Origin: Oscillospiraceae bacterium | GTDB lineage: Bacteria; Bacillota; Clostridia; Oscillospirales; Oscillospiraceae | Direction: 5' to 3' | NCBI GenBank assembly: GCA_017439805.1 | Contig: JAFSIK010000042.1 | Location: forward strand, 1 to 35,674 | Length of the DNA stretch: 35,674 bases | Shown: positions 16,338 to 25,508 of the stretch, one piece after another | Numbering within the stretch: position 1 is the stretch's first letter | Layout of the letters: each line of letters starts with the position of its first letter | Translations under genes and position numbers: made by a program | The notes under the pieces: generated by a model | Databases searched by the model: none | Told to the model about the DNA's origin: nothing | The model's input: the letters and a program-made list of their open reading frames with translations, nothing else

Positions 16338-17074
16338 CAGACCACCTCCTCTTTTTTAAGCACAGGGCCGTCCTTGCAGATGCGTTTGTTGCCGTATTTG
16401 GTCTTGCAGGTGCAGCCCATGCAGGCGCCGAATCCGCAGCCCATGCGCTCTTCGAAGCTGAGCTGTCCCTCTGTCGCGCTTGCGTTATACAGAGCCTTGA
16501 GCATAGGCTCAGGGCCGCAGGAGTAGAAGTAGGAATACTCCAGTTCCTTCATGGCGTCGGTAACAAAACCCTTTACTCCAACGCCGCCGTCCACTGTGGT
16601 CACAATAACATTTGCGCCCAAAGCCTTGAACTCCTCGGCGAAAAACACATCGGCCGCGGTGTTGAAGCCCAGAATGACGGTGGGGCGCTTGCCCTGGGCG
16701 GTAAGTCTTCTGCAAAGTCCGTACATGGGAGGTACGCCGGCGCCTCCGCCCACAAGGAGGGGACGCTCTCCGGAAAGGGTCATATCGTAGCCGTTTCCCA
16801 GACCGGTGAGAAGCTCCAGTTTTTCTCCGGCGGTCATTGCGCTCATCTTTTCCGTGCCTTTGCCGACCACCTTGTAGATAATGGTCAGTACGCCGTATTC
16901 CCAGTCACAAACGGAGATGGGGCGGCGCAGGTAAAAACCCTCCAGCTCGATATTGACGAACTGGCCCGGAGCGGTGATGGCGGAGGTGTCTCCGGTAAGA
17001 CGCATAAGGCAGACGTCTTTGGCTATGGATCGGTTTTCAATTATTTCAAAAATACTCTTTTTCATAGCGTTCAC
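16334..17074 (-). CDS. pyrK: dihydroorotate dehydrogenase electron-transfer subunit
   Basis: 246 residues from a GTG at 17074, or 243 from an in-frame ATG at 17065 (MKKSIFEI). The GTG overlaps the stop of an 18-codon ORF as GTGA, which supports coupled initiation there. Neither start has a strong site of its own. The FAD motif is RRPISVCDWE, the NAD-binding loop is GGGAGVPPMYG, and the [2Fe-2S] cysteines are C213, C218, C221 and C233 (CGFGACMGC...C). It carries electrons from PyrD to NAD+. Confidence 0.95.
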   Translation of the reverse strand: MNAMKKSIFEIIENRSIAKDVCLMRLTGDTSAITAPGQFVNIELEGFYLRRPISVCDWEYGVLTIIYKVVGKGTEKMSAMTAGEKLELLTGLGNGYDMTLSGERPLLVGGGAGVPPMYGLCRRLTAQGKRPTVILGFNTAADVFFAEEFKALGANVIVTTVDGGVGVKGFVTDAMKELEYSYFYSCGPEPMLKALYNASATEGQLSFEERMGCGFGACMGCTCKTKYGNKRICKDGPVLKKEEVVW

Positions 17075-17127
17075 TCAACAATGTCAGATATTTTGGCGAA
17101 ACCGGTTTTTGCATTTCTTTTATCCAT
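17071..17127 (-). CDS. 18-residue ORF between pyrC and pyrK
   Basis: The peptide is MDKRNAKTGFAKISDIVE. Its ATG follows the pyrC TAA with no gap, and a GGAGG (within the last pyrC codons) lies 8 nt upstream, an ideal ribosome binding site. Its TGA overlaps the pyrK GTG as GTGA. These features suggest real translation that hands ribosomes on to pyrK. The peptide is short, charged and has no recognisable family. It could be a coupling ORF, the remnant of an older pyrK N-terminus, or a small functional protein. Confidence 0.5.
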   Translation of the reverse strand: MDKRNAKTGFAKISDIVE

Positions 17128-18381
17128 TTATTCTTCCTCCCAGGCTTTCTCGCCGTCAGCGTAGGTTAAATGGCATTTGCCGTAAACCTCCATGCCTTCA
17201 AAGGGCGTGCTTTTGCCTCTGGACAAAAATTTGGAGGTGTCAACCACATACTTTTCAGCAAGGTCAAAGACGGTGAAGTCCGCCTTCTCCCCCACCCTGA
17301 TACCGCCGCCCAAACCAAAGCGGCGGCAGGGATTTGTGTGCATTATCTCTATAAGTTTTTCCAGAGTGATTACCCCGGTTTTCACAAGAGCGGTATAAAG
17401 CGCGGGGAACGCCGTTTCCAATCCCACCACTCCGTTAAGACTGTTTTTAAGGCCGCCGGATTTTTCCTCGGCACTGTGGGGGGCATGGTCGGTGGCGATC
17501 ATATCGATGGTGCCGTCCTTTATGCCCTCCGTAAGAGCCGCCCTGTCCCGGGCGGAGCGAATGGGCGGATTCATACGGAAACGCCCCTCGTCTTTAAGCA
17601 TCATATCGTCAAAAACCAGATAATGAGGCGCCGTTTCGCAGGTCACATCCAGCCCCTTTGCCTTGGCGGCACGGATGAGTTCAACGGTTTCGGCGGTGGA
17701 TATATGGCACACGTGGTAGGCGCAACCGGTCTTTTCAACAAGCTTAAGGTCCCGTTCAACCTGCTTCCACTCGCTTTCGGAGCAGATGCCCGGCAGACCG
17801 TGGAGTTTTACATACTCTCCCTGATGGATACATCCCCCGTTAAGAAGACTTTCATCCTCACAGTGGGCAACGATGATTTTGCCGAGAGCCTTGGCCTTCA
17901 GCATGGCCTGTTCCATCATTTCATCGCTCTGTACGCCCTTGCCGTCGTCGGAGAAGGCAACAACCTTTTCCGCCATTTCCTCAAAAGAGGCCAGCTGCTG
18001 ACCCTTTTGCCCCACGGTTATTGCACCGTAGGGATAAACCTTTACCTTAGCGCCCTTTTCAATGGCATCCAGCTGCGCCGCCAGATTTTCGGCGCAATCG
18101 GGTACAGGGTTCAGATTGGGCATGGAACATACCTTGGTAAAGCCGCCGCGGGCTGCGGCTGCGGTGCCGCTTCCCACATCCTCCTTATATGAAAAACCCG
18201 GCTCACGCAAATGTACGTGTACATCCGCAAAGCCGGGAAAAAGGTAACGATGGGACACGGGGGCCTGAACATCGTCGGAAAAGGGAATAATTTCGGAAAT
18301 GACGCCGCCTTCAAGAACAATAGTGCCCTTGAAAACCTTGCCAGCCTGAAAGATATTCACATTTTCAATGAAAGTCTTCAT
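17128..18381 (-). CDS. pyrC: dihydroorotase
   Basis: 417 residues, class I (amidohydrolase) type. Metal site HVHLREPG near 55-62, IVAHCEDESL near 170, YHVCHISTAETV near 218, and the catalytic TDHAPHS near 295 are all present. It closes N-carbamoyl-aspartate to dihydroorotate. Its start overlaps the pyrR stop by one base (TAATG). The 3' end contains the ribosome binding site of the 18-aa ORF. No pyrB or carAB is present in the operon. Confidence 0.96.
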   Translation of the reverse strand: MKTFIENVNIFQAGKVFKGTIVLEGGVISEIIPFSDDVQAPVSHRYLFPGFADVHVHLREPGFSYKEDVGSGTAAAARGGFTKVCSMPNLNPVPDCAENLAAQLDAIEKGAKVKVYPYGAITVGQKGQQLASFEEMAEKVVAFSDDGKGVQSDEMMEQAMLKAKALGKIIVAHCEDESLLNGGCIHQGEYVKLHGLPGICSESEWKQVERDLKLVEKTGCAYHVCHISTAETVELIRAAKAKGLDVTCETAPHYLVFDDMMLKDEGRFRMNPPIRSARDRAALTEGIKDGTIDMIATDHAPHSAEEKSGGLKNSLNGVVGLETAFPALYTALVKTGVITLEKLIEIMHTNPCRRFGLGGGIRVGEKADFTVFDLAEKYVVDTSKFLSRGKSTPFEGMEVYGKCHLTYADGEKAWEEE

Positions 18382-18920
18382 TAGTCCTCTGCTCCTATGA
18401 TCGCAACTTCTTTAACGCCGTCAAATTCCGGCAGCCTTACTTCTATCATTTCTTTTTTGGAAGTGGGTACATTCTTACCCACAAAATCCGGGCGGATGGG
18501 AAGTTCCCTGTGACCTCTGTCCACCAGTACAGCAAGACGCACAATCGCGGGTCTGCCACGTTTTATAAGAGCGTCCATTGCGGCTCGTACGGTGCGGCCG
18601 GTGTGCAGTACGTCATCCACCAGAACAACTACCCTGCCGCGGATATCCTCATCGACAAAGACGCTGACTCCGTCGCCCACGGCGGCTCCCTCGGGAAGGT
18701 CATCGCGGTGTTTGGTGATGTCCAGCTCTCCCACGGCGGCATCTATACCGGAGAATTTTTTGATATTCTCCCCTATCTGGCGCGCCAGAGGTACGCCGCC
18801 ACGGCGTATGCCCAGCAGCACAATGGAGCCCTCCGAACCGTCTTTTTCGATAATCTCATGTGCTATTCTCATCAGGGTGCGGTCGATCCCGGCCGCGTCA
18901 AGGATTATTGCCTTGTCCAT
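18381..18920 (-). CDS. pyrR: PyrR: pyr attenuation regulator / uracil phosphoribosyltransferase
   Basis: 179 residues. The PRPP motif VVVLVDDVLHTGRT lies near 96-109, with LLGIRRGGVPLA near 36-47. PyrR binds UMP/UTP and then a conserved loop in the pyr leader RNA, favouring the terminator. It also has weak uracil phosphoribosyltransferase activity. It is first in the operon, directly behind a leader with a terminator and a PyrR-loop-like sequence. AAAGGAG precedes the ATG. Confidence 0.97.
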   Translation of the reverse strand: MDKAIILDAAGIDRTLMRIAHEIIEKDGSEGSIVLLGIRRGGVPLARQIGENIKKFSGIDAAVGELDITKHRDDLPEGAAVGDGVSVFVDEDIRGRVVVLVDDVLHTGRTVRAAMDALIKRGRPAIVRLAVLVDRGHRELPIRPDFVGKNVPTSKKEMIEVRLPEFDGVKEVAIIGAED

Positions 18921-18941
18921 GAAGCAACTCCTTTTTTACAT

Positions 18942-19030
18942 AAAAAAAGCCTTGCGGCGAGCCACAAGACAACATGGCACGGGGAGCCCCTCCCGGTGCT
19001 TTTATTTGATCTTGCCGGCATCTCTGTACC
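18942..19030 (-). promoter_or_regulatory. PyrR-type attenuator in the pyr leader
   Basis: Minus strand, in order. First is a PyrR-loop-like ACAGAGATGCCGGCAAG within 19008-19030 (compare the known CAGAGAGGC...GCAAG). Then comes a GC hairpin at 18977-18999 (GCACCGGGAG / CTCCCCGTGC, one mismatch). Last is an 8-bp terminator hairpin at 18951-18968 with T-run 18942-18948, just ahead of the pyrR ribosome binding site. The layout is that of uridine-nucleotide-controlled attenuation. The antiterminator fold was not computed. Confidence 0.75.
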
Positions 19031-19052
19031 GCATTTAAAAATCATTTTTATC

Positions 19053-19081
19053 ATCTTATCAGACCCGCCTGCCGATGTCAA
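19053..19081 (-). promoter_or_regulatory. promoter of the pyr operon
   Basis: Minus strand: TTGACA (19076-19081), 17-nt spacer, TAAGAT (19053-19058). It begins 13 nt beyond the stop of the histidinol-phosphatase gene. Confidence 0.85.
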
Positions 19082-19094
19082 TAAGGCAGGCAGG

Positions 19095-19850
19095 TCATTT
19101 GGCAAATCTTTTGACGTTTTCGTCCTGAAAGCCATAGTCCAGAAACTCCGCGTCGTGGCAGTCGGAACTGAGTATCAGCCGCCCTCCCCTTTTGGCGATG
19201 TATTCAATGAAATCATAGGAGGGATAGGGGCGTTTCAGGTAACCCCGGGCCATGGCGCCGGTGTTGATTTCAAATATCTTTCCCGCCGCCAGCAGCGCAT
19301 CCATGGCGGTTTGCGCCGCAGCAACGTAACGGGGATGATTTTCATCGAAAAACTCCCCGTCTTCATTGAATTTGCAAAGCAGGTCAAAGTGTCCCACGAT
19401 AGCCGCATCATCCCTTGGTGCCCACTGGGAAACGGCGGCAAAATAGTCCTCCGCAAAGGCGTAAGGGTCGCCCTCCCAGCCGGTGTCAATGGCATGACGC
19501 AACTGCTCGGCGCTTTCGTCAACAGGCCAGTATTTCCCGTCTTTGAGCACATAGTGCACGGAGCCTATGACAAAATCATAGCCGTAAGTCCCCTCGGCGC
19601 TGTACAGGTCCTGCTCAACCCCAAGATGGATTTTCATTTTGTCTGCGTATTTGTCTTTAAGCTCCAGAACACGACTCTGGTACTCCTGAGTACCTTTGCG
19701 GCTCATGCACCACGTATCGTCAAAAAAGGTATAGCTGTGGCCGGAAAAACCAAGAACTTCAAAGCCTTTTTCAAAGGCCGCCGCCGCCATTTCCTCGGGA
19801 GTATTTTTGCCGTCGCAGAAGGTAGTGTGAGTGTGAAAATTTCTTTTCAT
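19095..19850 (-). CDS. hisJ: histidinol-phosphatase, PHP type
   Basis: 251 residues of the PHP superfamily. Metal-binding motifs are [11 protein letters not shown] at 4-14, GHSY, GVEQD, GSVHY, GHFDL and SSDCHDA. It removes phosphate from histidinol phosphate, the step before HisD. This type (HisJ/HisK) replaces the HAD-type phosphatase that in enterobacteria is fused to HisB, and HisB here is indeed a lone dehydratase. It overlaps hisIE by 4 bp (ATGA) and ends the his operon. Confidence 0.94.
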   Translation of the reverse strand: MKRNFHTHTTFCDGKNTPEEMAAAAFEKGFEVLGFSGHSYTFFDDTWCMSRKGTQEYQSRVLELKDKYADKMKIHLGVEQDLYSAEGTYGYDFVIGSVHYVLKDGKYWPVDESAEQLRHAIDTGWEGDPYAFAEDYFAAVSQWAPRDDAAIVGHFDLLCKFNEDGEFFDENHPRYVAAAQTAMDALLAAGKIFEINTGAMARGYLKRPYPSYDFIEYIAKRGGRLILSSDCHDAEFLDYGFQDENVKRFAK

Positions 19851-20485
19851 GTCATCTTTTCCTGTTTTACTTTTTTGTCGATAACGTGGCGGGAGGCCAG
19901 TTCGGCGCGAACATCCTCCAAACTGATTCCCGCCTGTGTCATCAGCACCAGCACGTGGTAGGCAAGGTCGGCAATTTCGTAAACCGTTTCCTTTTTGTCC
20001 TCTGCCTTGGCGGCAATTATGACCTCGGTACTCTCCTCGCCCACTTTTTTTAGTATCTTATCCAGACCTTTCTCAAAGAGGTATGTGGTGTAGGAGCCTT
20101 CCTTTTTTTCCTCCCGGCGGCCCTTTATTAGCTCCATAAGGCCGTCGATGGAAAATCCCTCGCTGCCGTAAAAAGTTTCGTTGAAGCAGGAGTCTGTACC
20201 CAGATGACAGGCAGGCCCGTCCTTTTTGACCTCTACCACCAGCGCATCGGCGTCACAGTCATGGGTTATGGAAACAATATGCTGATAGTTGCCGGAGGTT
20301 TCTCCCTTTAGCCACAGCTCCTGTCGGGAACGGCTGTAAAAGCAGGTCAGCCCCTTCTCCATGGAGATTTTAAGGCTCTCCTCGTTCATATAGGCCAGAG
20401 TCAGAACTTTTTTGGTGTATGTATCCACGACGATGGCGGGTATAAGTCCTTTTTCGTCAAATCTCAATGTAGTTATATCGAACAT
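19847..20485 (-). CDS. hisIE: bifunctional phosphoribosyl-AMP cyclohydrolase / phosphoribosyl-ATP pyrophosphatase
   Basis: 212 residues from the ATG at 20485, preferred because AGGA lies 10 nt upstream. A GTG at 20494 overlaps the hisF stop as GTGA but has its SD only 2 nt away. HisI part: about 1-115, with [16 protein letters not shown], the zinc-site HDCDADA, and GTDSCF. HisE part: about 118-205, with [15 protein letters not shown] and [11 protein letters not shown]. The enzyme carries out steps 2 and 3 of histidine synthesis. Confidence 0.94.
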   Translation of the reverse strand: MFDITTLRFDEKGLIPAIVVDTYTKKVLTLAYMNEESLKISMEKGLTCFYSRSRQELWLKGETSGNYQHIVSITHDCDADALVVEVKKDGPACHLGTDSCFNETFYGSEGFSIDGLMELIKGRREEKKEGSYTTYLFEKGLDKILKKVGEESTEVIIAAKAEDKKETVYEIADLAYHVLVLMTQAGISLEDVRAELASRHVIDKKVKQEKMT

Positions 20486-20490
20486 GGTTT

Positions 20491-21249
20491 TCACTTCCTA
20501 ACGATTATGCCGTTTTTGTCAAGGAGGGTTTTAAGCTCTTTTATCTCCACCTCGCCGAAGTGGAAAATCGAGGCCGCAAGGCCAGCATCAACCCACGGAA
20601 GGGTTTTGAAAAGGTCTATGAAATCCTCGCTTTTTCCCGCGCCGCCGGAGGCGATTACAGGAACATTCACCGAGCCGCATACGTCCCGGAGCATCTCAAG
20701 GTCGAAGCCGCCCTTGACACCGTCTGTGTCGATGGAATTGAGCACCACTTCACCCGCTCCCATGGACACACATTTTTTAATCCATTCGATAGCATCCATT
20801 CCGGTGTCGTCACGGCCGCCCCGGGCAAATACTCTGTACTGCCCATCCACCCTTTTTACGTCGGCAGAAATGACCACGCACTGGTCGCCGTATTTCCGGG
20901 CGGCCTCGGTAATGAGTGCGGGATTTTTTATGGCGCCGGAATTTACGCTGACCTTGTCCGCGCCGCATTTTAGCACCCGGTCAAAATCATCAACCGTATT
21001 GATTCCACCGCCTACGGTAAGGGGTATGAACACCCGCTGAGCCGTTTCACGCAGGATGTCGGTAAATAGGGCGCGTCCCTCGGCGGAGGCGGTTATGTCG
21101 TAAAACACCAGCTCATCCGCGCCGCAGGAACTGTAATATTCCGCCAGAGCCACGGGGGAGTTGACGTCTGACAGTCCCTCGAAATTCACTCCCTTTACAA
21201 CTCTGCCGTTTTTAACGTCAAGGCAGGGGATTATTCTTTTTGTTATCAT
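20491..21249 (-). CDS. hisF: imidazole glycerol phosphate synthase, cyclase subunit
   Basis: 252 residues, a (beta/alpha)8 barrel with two phosphate-binding halves. The catalytic Asp residues lie in [15 protein letters not shown] and [16 protein letters not shown] and [11 protein letters not shown] hold phosphate. It uses ammonia delivered by HisH to make IGP and AICAR. It overlaps hisA by 4 bp. Confidence 0.97.
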   Translation of the reverse strand: MITKRIIPCLDVKNGRVVKGVNFEGLSDVNSPVALAEYYSSCGADELVFYDITASAEGRALFTDILRETAQRVFIPLTVGGGINTVDDFDRVLKCGADKVSVNSGAIKNPALITEAARKYGDQCVVISADVKRVDGQYRVFARGGRDDTGMDAIEWIKKCVSMGAGEVVLNSIDTDGVKGGFDLEMLRDVCGSVNVPVIASGGAGKSEDFIDLFKTLPWVDAGLAASIFHFGEVEIKELKTLLDKNGIIVRK

Positions 21250-21962
21250 TTTGCCCCTCCCAGTTCAATGGCCTGTGCCAGGTCAATGGCGCCGGTATAA
21301 TACGCCTTGCCGATGATGGCGCCGTAAATATTGCGCGCGGCAAGACTTGCAACGTCCTCCAGACTGGAAACTCCGCCGGAAGCAATTACGTTAAAATCAA
21401 AGCTTGCGGATATTTCGCGGTAAAAATCGTGGTTTGCCCCCTGCATGGCGCCATCACGGGAAATATCGGTACAGATAAGGGTGGAAACCCCGGCGTCGGT
21501 CATCATGGCGCAGAAATCCCGCCATTTTATGCCGGCGGACTGCGTCCAACCATGTACGGCAACCATTCCGTCTTTAACGTCCATGCCCACCGCAACTTTA
21601 TCTCCGAATTCCTTAACGGCTTCAGCTGCAAAGCCGGGTTTTGCGGCGGCGGTGCCGAAAATCACACGGCTGACGCCGGCATTCAGGTATTTCTCCGCCG
21701 TTTGCAGGCTGCGTATTCCGCCGCCCAGCTCTACAAAGAGGCCGCTTCCACCGGCCACCCGGCGGATGGTATCCATATTGGGGGTTCCGCCGCTGCGGGC
21801 GCCTTCAAGATCCACCATATGCAGGTGGGTGGCGCCGGCGGCTTTAAACCGCTCCGCCACGGCGGAGGGGTCCTTGTCATACACTGTCATGCGGTCATAA
21901 TCGCCCTTGAAAAGGCGCACTGCCTGACCGCCAAAAAGATCTATTGCAGGAAAAATTATCAT
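21246..21962 (-). CDS. hisA: ProFAR isomerase
   Basis: 238 residues, a barrel related to HisF. The catalytic Asp is in FPAIDLFGGQAVR, and the second half has LICTDISRDGAMQG and ASGGVSSLEDV. It isomerises ProFAR to PRFAR, step 4. Adjacent to hisH with a 1-nt gap. The frame begins at an ATG close to the hisH end. Confidence 0.96.
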   Translation of the reverse strand: MIIFPAIDLFGGQAVRLFKGDYDRMTVYDKDPSAVAERFKAAGATHLHMVDLEGARSGGTPNMDTIRRVAGGSGLFVELGGGIRSLQTAEKYLNAGVSRVIFGTAAAKPGFAAEAVKEFGDKVAVGMDVKDGMVAVHGWTQSAGIKWRDFCAMMTDAGVSTLICTDISRDGAMQGANHDFYREISASFDFNVIASGGVSSLEDVASLAARNIYGAIIGKAYYTGAIDLAQAIELGGAK

Positions 21963-21963
21963 C

Positions 21964-22587
21964 TTATTCTCCCAAGCTGCAAAATGCTTTCAGTATTTTC
22001 AGTCCCACATCACCGCTTTTTTCCGGGTGAAACTGGCATCCGTATACGCTGCCTTTCCATGCGGCGGCGGTAAGGGGCGCTCCGTACTCAGCCGTAGCGG
22101 CGGTGTTTTCACCGCATTCGGCGGCGTAGTAGGAGTGGACGAAATAGACACAGTCGCCCTCGTTCAAATCGGCAAAAATGGGACAGCGCTGCTTCCCTGC
22201 CGGGAAATTGAGTGCGTTCCAGCCGATATGGGGAATTTTAAGTCCGGAGGGAATAACGTCCGCAATGGGACGCACTGTGCCGGGAATAAGTCCCAGGCCC
22301 TTGTGCACACCGTATTCGTGACTTTCATCGAAAAGCAGCTGCATTCCGAGGCATACACCCAGAAGGGGTTTGCCCAGATTTGCCTGCTCCACAACCACCC
22401 TGTCAAGACCGCTTTGGCGCAGCTTTCTTGCCGCGTCCTCAAAAGCGCCCACGCCGGGCAGGACGATTTTTTCAGCGGCACGGATAACATTAGGGTCGCC
22501 GGTTACCACACAGTCCGCTCCCACAGCCTTGAAAGAACAGGTCAGGGAAAAAAGATTTCCCACGCCGTAGTCGATTATAGCTGTCAT
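21964..22587 (-). CDS. hisH: imidazole glycerol phosphate synthase, glutaminase subunit
   Basis: 207 residues, class I glutamine amidotransferase. The nucleophile Cys is in LLGVCLGMQLLF, and the His-Glu pair is in GCQFHPEKSG. N-terminal IDYGVGNLFSL and VLPGVGAF are typical. It makes ammonia for HisF. It overlaps hisB by 4 bp (ATGA). Confidence 0.97.
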   Translation of the reverse strand: MTAIIDYGVGNLFSLTCSFKAVGADCVVTGDPNVIRAAEKIVLPGVGAFEDAARKLRQSGLDRVVVEQANLGKPLLGVCLGMQLLFDESHEYGVHKGLGLIPGTVRPIADVIPSGLKIPHIGWNALNFPAGKQRCPIFADLNEGDCVYFVHSYYAAECGENTAATAEYGAPLTAAAWKGSVYGCQFHPEKSGDVGLKILKAFCSLGE

Positions 22588-23174
22588 ACAAGCATCCCCT
22601 TTGTGGAGGGAATTGCCCCCTTGACTGCAGGGTCAATGCTTACCGCCTGACGCATGCTGCGGGCGGCGGATTTGAAAGCACCTTCAATAATGTGGTGGGT
22701 GTTGGTGCCGGCAAGCTCACGGATGTGCAGGGTAATATTTGCACGGCGAACGAAAGCCCGCCAGAATTCCTCCACCAGTTCGGTGTCAAATTCACCCACC
22801 TTTGCCGCGGGCAGGGGCAGATCAAAGGCAAGGTGTCCCCTGCCGGAAATGTCAACGGCGGTGAGAACAAGAGCCTCGTCCATGGGGATAATTGCGCTGC
22901 CGTAGCGGGTTATGCCCGCCATGTCGCCCAGAGCCTGAGCAAAGGCGTCGCCCAGACATATGCCCACATCCTCGGCGGTGTGATGGCAATCCACCTGAAT
23001 ATCACCGGAGCAGGCAACCGTTAAATCGAAACAGCCGTGCTTTGCAAAAAGGGTCAGCATGTGGTCAAGAAAAGGCGCGCCGGTGCTCACTTTTGATGCG
23101 CCGCTTCCGTCTATATTGAGTTTCAGCATTATATTGGTTTCAGCGGTTTTTCGGCTTATCTGACTTTTTCTCAC
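22584..23174 (-). CDS. hisB: imidazoleglycerol-phosphate dehydratase
   Basis: 196 residues from a GTG at 23174, chosen because GAGG lies 8 nt upstream, just past the hisC stop. An alternative GTG at 23183 lacks a spaced site. The manganese motifs DHML, DCHHTAEDVG and NTHHIIEGAFK are intact. It dehydrates IGP to imidazole acetol phosphate. It is monofunctional, without a phosphatase domain. Confidence 0.95.
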   Translation of the reverse strand: MRKSQISRKTAETNIMLKLNIDGSGASKVSTGAPFLDHMLTLFAKHGCFDLTVACSGDIQVDCHHTAEDVGICLGDAFAQALGDMAGITRYGSAIIPMDEALVLTAVDISGRGHLAFDLPLPAAKVGEFDTELVEEFWRAFVRRANITLHIRELAGTNTHHIIEGAFKSAARSMRQAVSIDPAVKGAIPSTKGMLV

Positions 23175-23184
23175 GATAAACACC

Positions 23185-24237
23185 TCAATTCAAAATATCT
23201 TTTATCGCTGCAAGGAAAGCATCCATTTCGCTGTCGCTTCCTATGGTGACGCGAATGAAGTTTCCGGTTCGCTCTCCGGAAAAATACCGCACAAGGATAC
23301 CCCGCTGGCGAAGGCCGGTATAAAGCTGCTCTCCCGTTTTGCCCGGGCAGGAGACAAAAAGGAAATTGGTTTTTGAAGGCAGCACGGTGAATCCAAGTCC
23401 TTTCAGCGCCGCCGCGGTGCGTTCACGGGTGGTCTGTATCTTCCGGCAGCAATCAATAAAATAGTCATTATTCTCCACCGCCGCCAGACCACAAATCTGG
23501 GTCAGCCTGTCAATATTGTAGGGATTTGTGGAATATTTCAGCTTTTCAAGATCTGCGATAATTTCAGCGCTTCCGATGGCAAAACCAAGGCGGGCGCCCG
23601 CCATGGAGCGGGATTTTGAAAAGGTCATAACCACAAGGAGGTTTTCATACTTTTTCGTAAGCTCCACCGCGCTATCACCGCCAAAATCCACATAGGCCTC
23701 GTCAATGAGCACCACACTGTCCGGATTGGATTTCAGAATCTCCTCAACCTGCCACAGAGGTATGGGCATACCGGTGGGAGCATTGGGGTTTGCAATTGCT
23801 ATGAGCTTATTAAGACCCAGATAGTCGGTATAGTCAAGAGAAAAATCCTCTTTCAGGGGTATGACCTGTGCAGGCAGGCAGTTGAGAGAGGCTATTACCT
23901 TGTAAAAACCGTAGGTTATGTCCGCAAAGGCCACGCCCTTTTCACCAAAGGCCATAAATGCAAAATTCAAAATGTCGTCGGAGCCGTTGGTGAGAAAAAC
24001 ATTCTCCGCTTCCACTCCGTAAAGCTCCGCAAGAGCCTTTTTAAGGGGAAGCGCATCCGGGTCTGGGTAAAGGCGAAGATCGTCAATCGCCTGTCGGGTC
24101 ACCGCCTGGCACACCGCCGGAGGGGGCGGATAGGGCGACTCGTTGGTATTTAATTTTATATACTTTTTATCCCGGGGCTGCTCACCGGGGACATAGGCGT
24201 CCAGAGGTGCGTAGCGTGGGTGCATAAATCTGCTCAT
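23185..24237 (-). CDS. hisC: histidinol-phosphate aminotransferase
   Basis: 350 residues, PLP fold type I. IKLNTNESPYPPPP at the N-terminus, LTNGSDDIL, NPNAPTG, the Asp-Glu of LIDEAYVDF, and the PLP Lys K208 in TFSKSRSMAGAR are visible. It transaminates imidazole acetol phosphate with glutamate. It overlaps hisD by 4 bp (ATGA). Confidence 0.96.
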   Translation of the reverse strand: MSRFMHPRYAPLDAYVPGEQPRDKKYIKLNTNESPYPPPPAVCQAVTRQAIDDLRLYPDPDALPLKKALAELYGVEAENVFLTNGSDDILNFAFMAFGEKGVAFADITYGFYKVIASLNCLPAQVIPLKEDFSLDYTDYLGLNKLIAIANPNAPTGMPIPLWQVEEILKSNPDSVVLIDEAYVDFGGDSAVELTKKYENLLVVMTFSKSRSMAGARLGFAIGSAEIIADLEKLKYSTNPYNIDRLTQICGLAAVENNDYFIDCCRKIQTTRERTAAALKGLGFTVLPSKTNFLFVSCPGKTGEQLYTGLRQRGILVRYFSGERTGNFIRVTIGSDSEMDAFLAAIKDILN

Positions 24238-25508
24238 TTTTTCGCCAGCCGGACGGACACACTTTCTCCGTGAGCGTCCAGACCCTCCTTCCTGGCAAAG
24301 TAAACGACATCCTCCCCTATTGCCTCAAGGGCGGCGGGGGTGAAGTAGGAAAACTGCACTTTTTTTATAAAATCGTCCACACCAAGGGGGCTGGAGAACC
24401 GGGCGGTGCCGCCGGTTGGCAGGGTGTGGTTGGGGCCGGCCATATAGTCGCCCAGAGCCTCGGGGCAGTATTTACCCAGAAATACGGAGCCTGCGTTTTT
24501 CACAAGGTCAAGGTATTTGAAAGGCTCGTCCAGAACCAGTTCCAGATGTTCGGGGGCAAGACGGTTTGAAAGTTCAACGGCATCTTCAATATTTTCCGTC
24601 AGAATAATCTTGCCGTTTCGGCGAATGGATTCCTCCGCGATTTCCCTGCGGTGCAGAAGCGCCGTACGGCGCTCCAGAGCGGTGGATACTTCGCCTGCCA
24701 AAGCATCGCTGTCGGTAATAAGTACGGCGGTGGCGTTTTTGTCATGCTCTGCCTGGGAGAGCATATCCGCGGCAACCGCGTCAGCATCGGCGGAAGCGTC
24801 GGCGATTATGAGTATCTCGCTGGGGCCTGCAATCATGTCGATTGCCACCTTGCCGAAAACCTGACGCTTGGCCTCCGCCACGAAAGCGTTGCCGGGGCCT
24901 ACTATTTTGTCAACGGCGGGAACGCTCTCGGTTCCGTAGGCAAGAGCCGCCACAGCCTGAGCGCCGCCCATGCGGAACACTCTGTCCGCTCCGGCGATTT
25001 TCGCCGCGGCAAGTATAACGGGGTTTATATCGCCGCCGGTGGGAGGAGAAACAAGTACCACTTCCTCCACGCCGGCAAGCTTTGCCGGAATACAGTTCAT
25101 CAAAACCGTGGAGGGATAAGCCGCCGTACCTCCGGGAACGTACAGACCTGCACGCTGCAGAGGAGTTATCTTCTGGCCCATTACCGCGCCTGCGGAGGTT
25201 TCCATTTTAAAGCCTTCACGCACCTGGCGGGAATGAAAAGCGCGAATATTCTCCGCCGCTTTTTTAAGTATTTCGATAAATTCCGGCTCAACCGCGGACA
25301 TTGCCGCATCAAGCTCGTCGGGCGTCACCTCAAGGGCGGTAAGTTTCGCGCCGTCAAATTTTTCCGCGTATTCGTACAGCGCTTCATCGCCGCGATTTTT
25401 AACGTTTTCAATTATCTCACTGACCGCGCCGGAAACATCGCTGACAGCCTGGCTGCGGGAGAAAATTTCACTTTCGGGGGTCACACCCCAGCGGAGTATT
25501 TCAAGCAT
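24234..25508 (-). CDS. hisD: histidinol dehydrogenase
   Basis: 424 residues from the ATG at 25508. The frame is open further upstream inside hisG, but AAAGGAGAGG lies just before this ATG and family length (about 430) agrees. Motifs: GPGNAFVAEAKRQVFG, AIDMIAGPSEILI, QAEHD (zinc), APEHLEL and GPNHTLPTGGTARF. It oxidises histidinol to histidine with 2 NAD+. It overlaps the hisG end by 8 bp. Confidence 0.96.
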   Translation of the reverse strand: MLEILRWGVTPESEIFSRSQAVSDVSGAVSEIIENVKNRGDEALYEYAEKFDGAKLTALEVTPDELDAAMSAVEPEFIEILKKAAENIRAFHSRQVREGFKMETSAGAVMGQKITPLQRAGLYVPGGTAAYPSTVLMNCIPAKLAGVEEVVLVSPPTGGDINPVILAAAKIAGADRVFRMGGAQAVAALAYGTESVPAVDKIVGPGNAFVAEAKRQVFGKVAIDMIAGPSEILIIADASADADAVAADMLSQAEHDKNATAVLITDSDALAGEVSTALERRTALLHRREIAEESIRRNGKIILTENIEDAVELSNRLAPEHLELVLDEPFKYLDLVKNAGSVFLGKYCPEALGDYMAGPNHTLPTGGTARFSSPLGVDDFIKKVQFSYFTPAALEAIGEDVVYFARKEGLDAHGESVSVRLAKK

